DNA from: Candidatus Zhuqueibacterota bacterium | GTDB taxonomy: Bacteria; Zhuqueibacterota; Zhuqueibacteria; Oceanimicrobiales; Oceanimicrobiaceae | NCBI GenBank assembly: GCA_029261995.1 | Contig: JAJDAF010000017.1 | Span: 274,948-338,947, forward strand | DNA length: 64,000 nucleotides | Reading direction: 5' to 3' | Shown here: one piece after another, positions 1 to 7,291 of the stretch | Position numbering within the stretch: position 1 is the stretch's first letter | Layout: every line of letters begins with the position of its first letter | The notes under the pieces: generated by a model | Told to the model about the DNA's origin: nothing | What the model saw: only the letters and a program-made list of their open reading frames with translations | Databases searched by the model: none | Position numbers and translations under genes: made by a program

Positions 1-192
1 ACCGATAACGACGAAGTTCGCGAGACCACGGGTTCCGGGTTGGGCCTGCCGCTGGTGAAGGAGATTGTCGAGATTCATGGCGGACGTATCGAAGTGACGA
101 GTGTTGTCGGCAAGGGATCGAAGTTCCGAATCTGCCTGCCCAAACAGGAATTGGCTTCTGCCGAAAACAGCGCCGAACGGGTCTTGAGCTAA
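1..192 (+). CDS. Sensor histidine kinase, C-terminal end only
   Basis: Only the last 63 codons lie in the window; the reading frame is open from base 1 to the TAA at 190-192. The visible part is the end of a HATPase_c ATP-binding domain: a G2-box GSGLGLPLVKEIVEIHGG followed by the terminal strand (KGSKFRICLP). This identifies the protein as a two-component sensor kinase, but its sensor domain and phospho-histidine lie outside the window. The stop is followed after 1 base by the ATG of the receiver protein at 194, so the two are almost certainly co-transcribed and may be cognate partners. Confidence 0.85.
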   Translation, partial: TDNDEVRETTGSGLGLPLVKEIVEIHGGRIEVTSVVGKGSKFRICLPKQELASAENSAERVLS

Positions 193-193
193 G

Positions 194-808
194 ATGAAAC
201 CCTGCAAAGTTTTGCTAATAGACGACAATCAGGATATGCTTTCCATCGGAGAGCAAATTTTTTCAGGTAGCGGCTACCAGTTTTTTTCAGCCGACACCGG
301 CAAAGAGGGGTTGACGCTTCTGAAAGCGAACAGCCCTGATGTTGTTGTCCTCGATTATCTTCTTCCTGATATGAAAGGCGGCGAGATAATCGGTGAGGTC
401 GCAACTTCTTCGGAGTACGATAATTTTCGGACCATACCTTTTCTGGTGCTGACGGCCTGGGACGAAGATGTTTCACAGCTTGACCATCTCTACCGAAATG
501 GCTTGGTGGCTTACCTGACAAAACCTTTTGGACACCGGGAGTTGCGTTGCGTGGTTGAGAATGTTGTTAACCGGCAGCGAGCCATCGGCAACCCGGCTCA
601 GAAGAAGCCGGCCGAGCAGCCACAGGTGCTCTCGCCAAGCGAAGAACTGACGGATCTGGCCAACTCGGTGGTGGGACTGGCGCATACGCTTCTGGAAGAT
701 TTGGAAGGAGAGTTGCTCGCCGAGCAACGAAATGATTTGAACGCCATTTTTAACTGCGGACGCCGATTGCTGACGCGACTCGAACCACCCGCTCCGAGCC
801 GTCGATGA
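194..808 (+). CDS. Receiver-domain response regulator with short helical C-terminal tail
   Basis: A 204-residue protein. Residues 1-125 form a CheY-like receiver: acidic pair D10-D11, predicted phospho-acceptor D54 (VVVLDYLLPD), T87 and K110 (LTKPFG). There is no DNA-binding domain. After a proline-rich linker, residues 148-195 form a helical segment of unknown role with several Leu and Glu. It starts 1 base after the preceding kinase. The receiver resembles that of the hybrid kinase at 1104 (LTAxxED, LTKPFG/LLKPFG), suggesting duplication within the cluster. The output is unknown; protein-protein signalling is the most likely reading because no effector domain is visible. Confidence 0.85.
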   Translation: MKPCKVLLIDDNQDMLSIGEQIFSGSGYQFFSADTGKEGLTLLKANSPDVVVLDYLLPDMKGGEIIGEVATSSEYDNFRTIPFLVLTAWDEDVSQLDHLYRNGLVAYLTKPFGHRELRCVVENVVNRQRAIGNPAQKKPAEQPQVLSPSEELTDLANSVVGLAHTLLEDLEGELLAEQRNDLNAIFNCGRRLLTRLEPPAPSRR

Positions 809-1101
809 TGCCCAACATGGGGAATCGCGTGCACACGAATTCGCCAAACACTCTTGCCGTAAGCAGTGATGTGGCTGTCGGCCTATGCGCTGCGCAGAAC
901 CACCTGGGAGCGAGGGCAATCTGCATGTCAGGCAGTCCCGGCGATGGTGGAAATTTGTGCTCCCGAGGCTGGATAGCGCTCTGTAACCGGGCCATCGACA
1001 TGCCCTCTGATGACACAGGTCGCACCTTCAAGTTCACCATTTTACGTGCTCAGACCGTCGAGGCGACTTCGCCGCAGATAGTCCACACTCTGGTTCGATA
1101 A
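805..1101 (+). CDS. Possible small ORF filling the gap between two signalling genes (doubtful)
   Basis: A 98-codon open frame starts in an ATGA overlap with the stop of the preceding receiver gene and ends 2 bases before the ATG of the next kinase, the spacing expected of a coupled gene. The product is rich in Ser, Cys, Asn and His, has no recognisable domain and no clear Shine-Dalgarno of its own, and its composition differs from its neighbours. It may be a spurious frame or the remnant of a broken gene; the last 20 codons (GRTFKFTI...) faintly recall the end of a kinase ATPase domain. The 295-base stretch has no other feature I can see. Confidence 0.2.
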   Translation: MMPNMGNRVHTNSPNTLAVSSDVAVGLCAAQNHLGARAICMSGSPGDGGNLCSRGWIALCNRAIDMPSDDTGRTFKFTILRAQTVEATSPQIVHTLVR

Positions 1102-1103
1102 CT

Positions 1104-3002
1104 ATGGCCTTGGACAGAACAATTCTTTTCGTCGATGACGATTCCGACATGCTCGAGATAGGCGGCATCATCATACGCAGGGCAGGCTACAGCTACCTGC
1201 CGACCGCCTCGGGTGAAGAAGGCCTGCAACTCATGCTCAAGAAGAAGCCGGATTTGGTGATTCTCGACTACTACATGCCTGGAATCAACGGCGCCGAATT
1301 CTTGCATCAACTGATGTCGAATCCGAAATACGCACCGGCTAAGGAAACTCCGGTTATCATGCTAACGGCAGCATCAGAAGATGCTGTCGAACGAAAAGAG
1401 CTGTTCGAACTCGGCCTAAGTGCTTTTCTGCTCAAGCCGTTTGGAAATCACGAGCTTATCAACGTCATCGACAACGTTTTTATCCTCAACGACCTGCGGC
1501 TCAAGAATAAAGACTTGGAAGAGCAGGTCAAGCGCACGGAGTACAAATACCAGGACTTGATCGAGAACGCCAGCGACTTGATCTTTACGCTTGATCCTGA
1601 GGCCAATTTTGTCTTTATCAATCGTCGGTTGACATCCATCGCCGGCCTGGAGCAAGTGGAATGGTTTGGCAGGAGTTTCTACGAGTTGTTGTTGCCGGAA
1701 GACATTGAAGCAGCGCGCGCCAATGTCGGAAAGACGATTGGCGGAAGGTCAACGATATTTGAAGTCCGGCTGTTTCATAAGGGCGGCGAGTGCATTCATC
1801 TTTCTATCAACATCAACCCGATTTTCGAGAAAGGCCAGGTGATCGGCTGCGTCGCGATTGCGCGCGACATTACCGAAAAAAAGGAACTCGAGCACGAAAT
1901 CATCGAACTCAAGAACTTTAATGAAAGCATCATTCAGAGCATGGGGTCTGGCCTGATCACCATCGACCTGGACCACCGCATCACGTCTTTCAACAACAGC
2001 GCCTGTGACGTGCTCGGATATGCCGCCGAGGAGATTCTGCATAAGCGACTGGAAGAGGTCTTCCCCAAGGATGATTGCGACCGCCTGCTCCTGAATGTTG
2101 ATGATCCACATCAGGACCTTCTCAATCGTGAGATGCCTCTGACCACAAAGCAGGGAAAAGCCATTTTCGTCGGATTTTCCGTGACCCCGAGGTTTGATGT
2201 GCAGAAGCAACGCGTCGGCACCATCATTTCGTTCAAGGACATCACGCAGATCAAGCAAATGCAGGTTGAGGTACAGCGGATGGACAGGCTGGCCTCGATG
2301 GGGGTACTGGCTTCAGGCATCGCGCACGAGATTCGAAACCCGCTGGCTGGCATCAAAACCATTGCGCAGACGCTCGAAGAAGAGATTGACCTCGAAGACT
2401 CACGTCGGGAGTACATCTCGCGCATTGTGCGGCAGGTCAATCGCATGGACGACCTGCTTAAGACCATCTTCTCCTACGCCAAACCGCGACAACCAAAGCG
2501 AAGGTACCATCGTCTGCAGGAAATTATTCATGAGGTCATTGCGTTGCTTGACAACCGTTTGCGAGGGCAGAGCGTAAAATACGTTGACTCTTTTCACCCG
2601 GATTTGCCCTTGCTGTACGTTGACTTCTACCAGATTCAGCAAGTTTTTATCAATCTTTTTCTAAACGCCCTTGACGCCATGCCAAAGGGAGGTGAGCTGA
2701 AGCTGACCGCCAATCCGAAGGTCACCTCGCTGAACAGGGTGGACCGTCGGGGCCGGGCTTTCCCAATTCAGACCAAAAATACCCTTTATGGCGAAGTGGT
2801 TTTGACTGATTCCGGGCAGGGCATCGACACCAAGGCGTTACCTTCCATCTTCAATCCTTTTTTTACGACCAAGCCGCAGGGTTCAGGACTCGGCTTGTCT
2901 ATTTGCTACCGCATCATGACTGAGCACGATGGTGAAATTCAGGTGGAGAGCCAGGTTGGCGAAAGCACGACTTTCACCCTTTTGTTACCAACGGAGGAAT
3001 AA
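1104..3002 (+). CDS. Hybrid receiver-PAS-PAS histidine kinase
   Basis: A 632-residue cytoplasmic kinase with no membrane segment. Order: N-terminal receiver (about 1-125; phospho-acceptor D55 in VILDYYMPG, LLKPFG), a coiled-coil linker (about 128-148), two PAS domains (about 145-260 and 270-385), HisKA dimerisation helix with phospho-accepting H408 (GIAHEIRNPLAG), and HATPase_c (N-box NLFLNALDAMPKGGELKL, DSGQGI, GSGLGLSICYRIM). The H-box and ATPase are of the NtrB/AtoS type that usually partners sigma-54 activators. The NtrC-family gene begins 6 bases downstream, so this is its likely cognate kinase. The receiver at the N-terminus suggests that it is itself controlled by phosphotransfer, perhaps from the kinase ending at 192. 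Confidence 0.93.
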   Translation: MALDRTILFVDDDSDMLEIGGIIIRRAGYSYLPTASGEEGLQLMLKKKPDLVILDYYMPGINGAEFLHQLMSNPKYAPAKETPVIMLTAASEDAVERKELFELGLSAFLLKPFGNHELINVIDNVFILNDLRLKNKDLEEQVKRTEYKYQDLIENASDLIFTLDPEANFVFINRRLTSIAGLEQVEWFGRSFYELLLPEDIEAARANVGKTIGGRSTIFEVRLFHKGGECIHLSININPIFEKGQVIGCVAIARDITEKKELEHEIIELKNFNESIIQSMGSGLITIDLDHRITSFNNSACDVLGYAAEEILHKRLEEVFPKDDCDRLLLNVDDPHQDLLNREMPLTTKQGKAIFVGFSVTPRFDVQKQRVGTIISFKDITQIKQMQVEVQRMDRLASMGVLASGIAHEIRNPLAGIKTIAQTLEEEIDLEDSRREYISRIVRQVNRMDDLLKTIFSYAKPRQPKRRYHRLQEIIHEVIALLDNRLRGQSVKYVDSFHPDLPLLYVDFYQIQQVFINLFLNALDAMPKGGELKLTANPKVTSLNRVDRRGRAFPIQTKNTLYGEVVLTDSGQGIDTKALPSIFNPFFTTKPQGSGLGLSICYRIMTEHDGEIQVESQVGESTTFTLLLPTEE

Positions 3003-3008
3003 AGCACC

Positions 3009-4379
3009 ATGCCGAAGGCAAGTATCCTGATTATAGAAGACAATGAAGACTTGTGTCAGACACTCGCTGACGTGCTGAGGAAGGGCGGCAACAAGGTGCG
3101 GACTGCCTTCACTGGTGGGCACGGACTGGGCATTCTGTCCAAGGATCTCATCGATCTCGTCCTGCTCGATGTCAAGCTGCCGGACATGAACGGCATTGAC
3201 ATACTCGAGGCCATCAAGGACAAAGATCCGGATATTCTCGTCATCATGATCACCGCCACCACGGATGCCCGCCCCGCCGTGGATGCCATGAAGAAAGGCG
3301 CCTACGATTACTTGATGAAACCGTTCGAGCTTGACCAACTCAAGCTTGTGGTAGGCAAAGCTCTTGAAACACACAACCTCAAGCAGGAGGTCTCTCGCCT
3401 CAAGAACCAGCACAAAGACCAGTATCCGGACAATGAAATGTACGGCGAGGCCAAGTCGATGCTTGAGTTGAAGAAGCTCATCAAGATTGTGGCCGGAACG
3501 CCCAAGACCTCAGTGCTGATTCAAGGAGAGAGTGGTACGGGCAAGGAGCTTGTCGGCAATGCCGTACACAATTGGAGCGCCAGGGCCGAAAAGCCACTGG
3601 TGAAGATCAACTGCAGCGCGATTCCGGAGAACCTGCTGGAGAGCGAGTTGTTTGGGCATGAGAAGGGGGCTTTCACAGACGCCAAATCTTTGAAGAAAGG
3701 CATCTTCGAAATGGCGAACAACGGCACAATTTTTCTGGACGAGATTTCCAGCATGCAGATGTCTATTCAGCCAAAATTTCTGCGCGTGTTGGAAACGCAG
3801 TCGTTTCGGCGGATTGGCGGCACATCAGACATCCAAATTGATGTTCGAATCATTGCGGCGACCAACCGCAACCTGGAAGACTGCGTCGAACAACAAACCT
3901 TCCGCGAGGACTTGTACTATCGACTGAAAGTCATGGTTTTGAATCTTCCCGCTCTGAGGGAGCGCGCGGAGGACATCATCCCGCTGGCCAATCTGTTCAT
4001 ACATCGAATGAACAAGGAGTTTGGCAAGGAGATAAAGGCCATCTCGCCAGAGGCACAGGAAACCATGCTGCAGTATCGCTGGCCCGGCAACGTTCGGGAA
4101 CTTAAGAATGTGATTGAGCGCGCTGTTATCCTTTGCAACGACCCCGAATTGCAGGGAGAGCACCTGCCGCTTGAGTTGCAGCAGGGTAATTCCCAAATGG
4201 CCACTTCCGGGGAGTTTTCAGCCTTCAGCAGCGACGCCGATTCGTTGGATGAGATGGAAAAGCGTCACATTGCAAATGTGCTCAAGAAGTATAGCGGCAA
4301 CAAGTCCAAAACTGCCCGCATGTTGAATATCTCGCGTTCCACACTGCGTGAGAAGATGAAAAACTACGGTATCACCTGA
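3009..4379 (+). CDS. NtrC-family sigma-54-dependent response regulator
   Basis: A 456-residue bacterial enhancer-binding protein. It has a receiver (1-125, D54), an AAA+ sigma-54 interaction domain with Walker A GESGTGKE (173-180), the sigma-54 contact loop GAFTDA (220-225) and arginine-finger region (FREDLYYRL), and a Fis-type helix-turn-helix at about 415-455 (NKSKTARMLNISRSTLREKM). The canonical contact loop is GAFTGA; the Gly to Asp change at residue 224 is a departure worth noting, although the overall loop is intact. It directly follows its presumed kinase and directly precedes a sigma-54 promoter at 4563-4578, so it probably activates the downstream receiver/ParA/FtsZ operon. Confidence 0.95.
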   Translation: MPKASILIIEDNEDLCQTLADVLRKGGNKVRTAFTGGHGLGILSKDLIDLVLLDVKLPDMNGIDILEAIKDKDPDILVIMITATTDARPAVDAMKKGAYDYLMKPFELDQLKLVVGKALETHNLKQEVSRLKNQHKDQYPDNEMYGEAKSMLELKKLIKIVAGTPKTSVLIQGESGTGKELVGNAVHNWSARAEKPLVKINCSAIPENLLESELFGHEKGAFTDAKSLKKGIFEMANNGTIFLDEISSMQMSIQPKFLRVLETQSFRRIGGTSDIQIDVRIIAATNRNLEDCVEQQTFREDLYYRLKVMVLNLPALRERAEDIIPLANLFIHRMNKEFGKEIKAISPEAQETMLQYRWPGNVRELKNVIERAVILCNDPELQGEHLPLELQQGNSQMATSGEFSAFSSDADSLDEMEKRHIANVLKKYSGNKSKTARMLNISRSTLREKMKNYGIT

Positions 4380-4390
4380 TCGAAAATTGA

Positions 4391-4453
4391 CCACCTGTTT
4401 GGAAATTACTCCAACATTCGCCTCCAACCGCATTCAAGACCCACCTGGTTTGG
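4391..4453 (+). promoter_or_regulatory. Two CCACCTG(G)TTTGG repeats, candidate enhancer sites
   Basis: CCACCTGTTTGG at 4391-4402 and CCACCTGGTTTGG at 4441-4453 are direct repeats 50 bases apart, about five helical turns, and lie 110-170 bases upstream of the sigma-54 promoter. That is the usual distance for the upstream activating sequences bound by NtrC-type regulators. Neither copy is a good palindrome, so the assignment rests on position and repetition alone. Confidence 0.3.
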
Positions 4454-4562
4454 CTCTCTTGTAGCCACAAATTTCACACCCTTTTAGGTAAAGCTTTCGC
4501 CCTCGCCGGTCGAAATCTTGTAATAACGCACCGGCTGGCTCTGAGCGTGGCTACTTCAGGTT

Positions 4563-4578
4563 TGGTATGACGTTTGCA
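4563..4578 (+). promoter_or_regulatory. Sigma-54 (-24/-12) promoter
   Basis: TGGTATGACGTTTGCA matches the sigma-54 consensus TGGCACG-N4-TTGCA at all of its most conserved positions, with the essential GG (4564-4565) and GC (4576-4577) separated by exactly 10 bases. Transcription would start near 4589, giving a leader of about 30 bases to the ATG at 4618, which is preceded by an AAGGAG ribosome site at 4608-4613. It lies just downstream of the gene for an NtrC-type activator and is the only good -24/-12 match I noticed. Confidence 0.75.
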
Positions 4579-4617
4579 TTTAGCCTGCCTGCGTAACCTT
4601 CCATCGCAAGGAGATCT

Positions 4618-5289
4618 ATGACCGACACGCATAAAAAAGTTCTAATTGCCGACGACGAAGAAGATATATCCTGGGCAATTTCGCGGAGTCTGCACAAGGT
4701 TAATCCTGATATTGAAGTCACTTGTGTTGATAGCGGAGACAAAGCCTTTGAACACATTCAGGACGAGCAGTTTGACCTGGTTGTCTCAGATTTGAGGATG
4801 CCTGGACGTACTGGCCTTGAGTTGATTGCGGAAATCCGCATCCGTCACCCTGAAACAAAGATTATCCTAATGACCGCTTACGGTTCGCAGGAAGTCATGG
4901 ATAAGTCCGATGCGTTGGGCAGCTTCTTCTACCTCGAAAAACCGTTTGACATCGGCTACCTAAAGCAGCTCGTTTTGGAAGCTCTGGAACTGAGGGGCGA
5001 CGGGTTCAATGGCGCCATCGATCGAGCCGGAATTCGTGAACTTGTCGAGATGAACTGTTCCAACAAGAGCAGCTCCTCACTGATCATTTTCAGGATGGAA
5101 GAGAACGGAGCAATTTATTTCCGGAATGGTGATATTATTCATGCCGAGTGCGGTAACCTGGAGGGGGAGCGGGCTTTCTTCAATATCCTCAACTGGAACA
5201 AAGGAACGTTCCGCATCAACAGGGATGTCTTTTCCATCCAACGAACGATTTCCAGAGATTGGAGGTCGCTGCTTCATCAGTGCGCCTAG
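4618..5289 (+). CDS. Response regulator with DUF4388 (PATAN) output domain
   Basis: A 223-residue protein. Residues 1-125 are a receiver (D12-D13, phospho-acceptor D58 in VVSDLRMPG, LEKPFD). Residues 130-223 match the DUF4388/PATAN pattern: GAIYFRNGDIIHAE followed by GERAFFNILNWNKGTFRI. PATAN domains are protein-interaction modules; the type protein, cyanobacterial PatA, is a receiver-PATAN regulator connected with cell differentiation and, as I recall, with divisome proteins. It is the first gene after the sigma-54 promoter and lies 28 bases before parA, so it heads the FtsZ-containing operon. There is no DNA-binding domain. Confidence 0.9.
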   Translation: MTDTHKKVLIADDEEDISWAISRSLHKVNPDIEVTCVDSGDKAFEHIQDEQFDLVVSDLRMPGRTGLELIAEIRIRHPETKIILMTAYGSQEVMDKSDALGSFFYLEKPFDIGYLKQLVLEALELRGDGFNGAIDRAGIRELVEMNCSNKSSSSLIIFRMEENGAIYFRNGDIIHAECGNLEGERAFFNILNWNKGTFRINRDVFSIQRTISRDWRSLLHQCA

Positions 5290-5317
5290 CTTGACTCACA
5301 AAGATTCTGAGGTTCCA

Positions 5318-6127
5318 ATGGGAGAAGTAATCGCGATTGCCAGCCAGAAGGGCGGCGTCGGCAAGACGACAACCGCCATAAATCTGGGAGCCAGTTTCGC
5401 TTCACTGGGGCACCGGGTGCTCCTCGTTGACCTGGACCCGCAGGGGAGCGTTGCCTCAAGTTTTGGATTTACCCGCTATGACATCAATGCCGGGATTCTG
5501 GACGTCTTCTTGAGTGATATGCCAATAAAAGAGGCCATCCACCGGACTGGCCTGTATAATCTTGATTTCATTCCGACCAACCTGTGGTCAGATGAGAACG
5601 AACGCCGAAGGCTTGTCGGCAGTGCTTCCAAAATCAAGCTCAAAGACCGGCTGGCGGAGATTCGCGACGGCTACGATTTTGTGCTCATCGACTGCCCGCC
5701 ATCCCTAGGCAACTTGACCTTCAATGCGCTCAATGCGGCTGATTCCATCATCATTCCGATCCAATGTGAATACTACGCCTTGAAAGCACTCGGCAGGTTT
5801 CTGAAACTTACTCGAATCATCAAAAACGATTCAAACCCAAATCTATCTTACCGCGGCTTTTTGCTGACAATGGTCGATCTTCGGAACAGATTGACTAAAA
5901 TTGTCATCGAAAAGGTCCGATACACTCTAAAGGGCCTTGTGTTTGAAACCATGATTCCAAGGAATATCAGGCTGGCGGAGGTCCCGTACTACGGCCAGCC
6001 TGCTCTGTCAATCGACAAGAGCAGCAAGGGTGCGACGAGCTACCTGCAGTTGGCTCACGAAATCCTGGGAGACGGACGCAACTCCAGTCGTTATGCTGCC
6101 GATAAGGAAGGAGTGGTTGAGATTTGA
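5318..6127 (+). CDS. parA: ParA/MinD-family ATPase
   Basis: A 269-residue P-loop ATPase. It has a deviant Walker A KGGVGKTTTAINLG (residues 10-23), switch I LVDLDPQGS and Walker B VLIDCPPSLG, which is the Soj/ParA pattern. ATG 5318 is chosen because the conserved MGEVIAIASQKGG start follows it; an in-frame extension to 5126 lies wholly inside the preceding gene and has no family similarity. There is no ParB gene or parS-like site nearby, so this is probably an orphan ParA used to position a protein complex (as MipZ, MinD or PpfA do) rather than a chromosome-partition protein. Its neighbours, a receiver and an FtsZ, fit a role in placing a cytoskeletal or division structure. Confidence 0.92.
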   Translation: MGEVIAIASQKGGVGKTTTAINLGASFASLGHRVLLVDLDPQGSVASSFGFTRYDINAGILDVFLSDMPIKEAIHRTGLYNLDFIPTNLWSDENERRRLVGSASKIKLKDRLAEIRDGYDFVLIDCPPSLGNLTFNALNAADSIIIPIQCEYYALKALGRFLKLTRIIKNDSNPNLSYRGFLLTMVDLRNRLTKIVIEKVRYTLKGLVFETMIPRNIRLAEVPYYGQPALSIDKSSKGATSYLQLAHEILGDGRNSSRYAADKEGVVEI

Positions 6128-6138
6128 AAGGAAAACCT

Positions 6139-6543
6139 GTGATTACGATACTGATCGTCGAAGATGACCCCAACACGCGCCTGGGCCTGGGCGAAATCCT
6201 GAGCGACGAGGGGTTTGATGTGCACCTGGCCGCAGATGCGGAGATCGCCCGGTCGTACAACGCGCAGGACTTCGATATCGTGCTCTCCGACTTGCATCTC
6301 CCGGGGAAGGACGGCCTCGAATTGCTGACAGCCATGAAGCGGGAGAATCCGACACTAGCTACGATAATCATGACCGCCTACAGTACCACAGAATGCTATA
6401 TAGAGGGGAGAAGACTAGGTGTGGATGCATGGCTGACCAAGCCTCTGAACATTGAAAGTCTTGTGTCTTTGCTTGGAAGAGTCCGACTTCACAATGGTTT
6501 TGAACCATCGCCATTTCCTGAACCCGAGGCCGTCGTTGACTAA
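6139..6543 (+). CDS. Single-domain response regulator (CheY-like)
   Basis: A 134-residue stand-alone receiver: ILIVEDDPNTR, phospho-acceptor in VLSDLHLPG, TAYS, and the conserved lysine in WLTKPL. The GTG at 6139 is preferred because AAAGGA (6127-6132) sits 6 bases before it; a TTG at 6124 overlapping the parA stop would be an alternative that adds five residues. There is no output domain, so it must act by protein contact, plausibly on the ParA-like ATPase encoded just upstream or the HPt-like modules encoded downstream. Confidence 0.88.
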   Translation: MITILIVEDDPNTRLGLGEILSDEGFDVHLAADAEIARSYNAQDFDIVLSDLHLPGKDGLELLTAMKRENPTLATIIMTAYSTTECYIEGRRLGVDAWLTKPLNIESLVSLLGRVRLHNGFEPSPFPEPEAVVD

Positions 6544-6582
6544 TAAGCTCGATCGCAGACCGTTGAAAGGAGACTGTGCATT

Positions 6583-7272
6583 GTGATCTCGTCTATCCTG
6601 CTTAATGTGCTGAAGAAACTGACTTTTGTCACGTTGATGGTCATGCTATTCCTGTCCAGTCTGAACTTCTCGAAAAACGTCAACAGAATCGAGGAGGACC
6701 AAAGGAAAGTCCTGAACATCGCTCGTCACGTTTCGGACCTGCAAACGGGTCTGAAATTGGACAGCGCCAGGACGGCCGCGATTGAGAAGATCACCAAGAT
6801 TATGACACGCTACAACAAGACGTTGGATGCCCAGCAGCAGTATCAGATTGCCAATGAAATCTACACCATGAACGTCAAGTACGACAATCTGGATGTCGAT
6901 TTGATTTGTGCCACCATCACACACGAAAGTGCGAGGAGCTGGCGTCCCGACGTCCTTTCTCCAGCCGGGGCGGTGGGCCTCATGCAGATCATGCCGCATA
7001 CGGGTGAGTTTCTTAGCAGGCACGAAGGTATCGAATGGACAACCCCTGAGGAAGTGTTGCACAACCCCATCAACAACATTCGCATGGGTTGTCGCTACCT
7101 ATCGATGCTGATCGAGCTTTACCACGTCGATGGCGGATTGGCGGCGTACAACGGCGGCGAGCGGCGTGCAGCCAGGTGGTTGGCCAGTGGCCGAGATGAT
7201 GAGGTACTTTTTGAAGAAACACGTGGCTATGTGCCTGCTGTTTTGAAGCTTTACCGCATTTACAAGAACTAG
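6583..7272 (+). CDS. Membrane-anchored lytic transglycosylase (SLT domain)
   Basis: A 229-residue protein from a GTG start with AAAGGAG (6567-6573) upstream. Residues 8-30 form one hydrophobic anchor, residues 30-95 a helical linker, and residues 96-229 an SLT-family lysozyme-like domain: catalytic E115 in ITHESA, SPAGAVGLMQIMPHTG, AAYNGG and a C-terminal YVPAVLKLY. Such enzymes cleave the MurNAc-GlcNAc bond of peptidoglycan with formation of 1,6-anhydro-MurNAc, here in the periplasm at the inner membrane. Its place inside a receiver/ParA/FtsZ operon suggests local wall opening linked to division or to assembly of an envelope-spanning machine. Confidence 0.9.
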   Translation: MISSILLNVLKKLTFVTLMVMLFLSSLNFSKNVNRIEEDQRKVLNIARHVSDLQTGLKLDSARTAAIEKITKIMTRYNKTLDAQQQYQIANEIYTMNVKYDNLDVDLICATITHESARSWRPDVLSPAGAVGLMQIMPHTGEFLSRHEGIEWTTPEEVLHNPINNIRMGCRYLSMLIELYHVDGGLAAYNGGERRAARWLASGRDDEVLFEETRGYVPAVLKLYRIYKN

Positions 7273-7291
7273 GCCAAAGTCAGTATTACTC

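Noticed and set aside
5126..5317. An N-terminal extension of ParA
   Set aside because: It lies entirely within the DUF4388 gene and the family start is at 5318.
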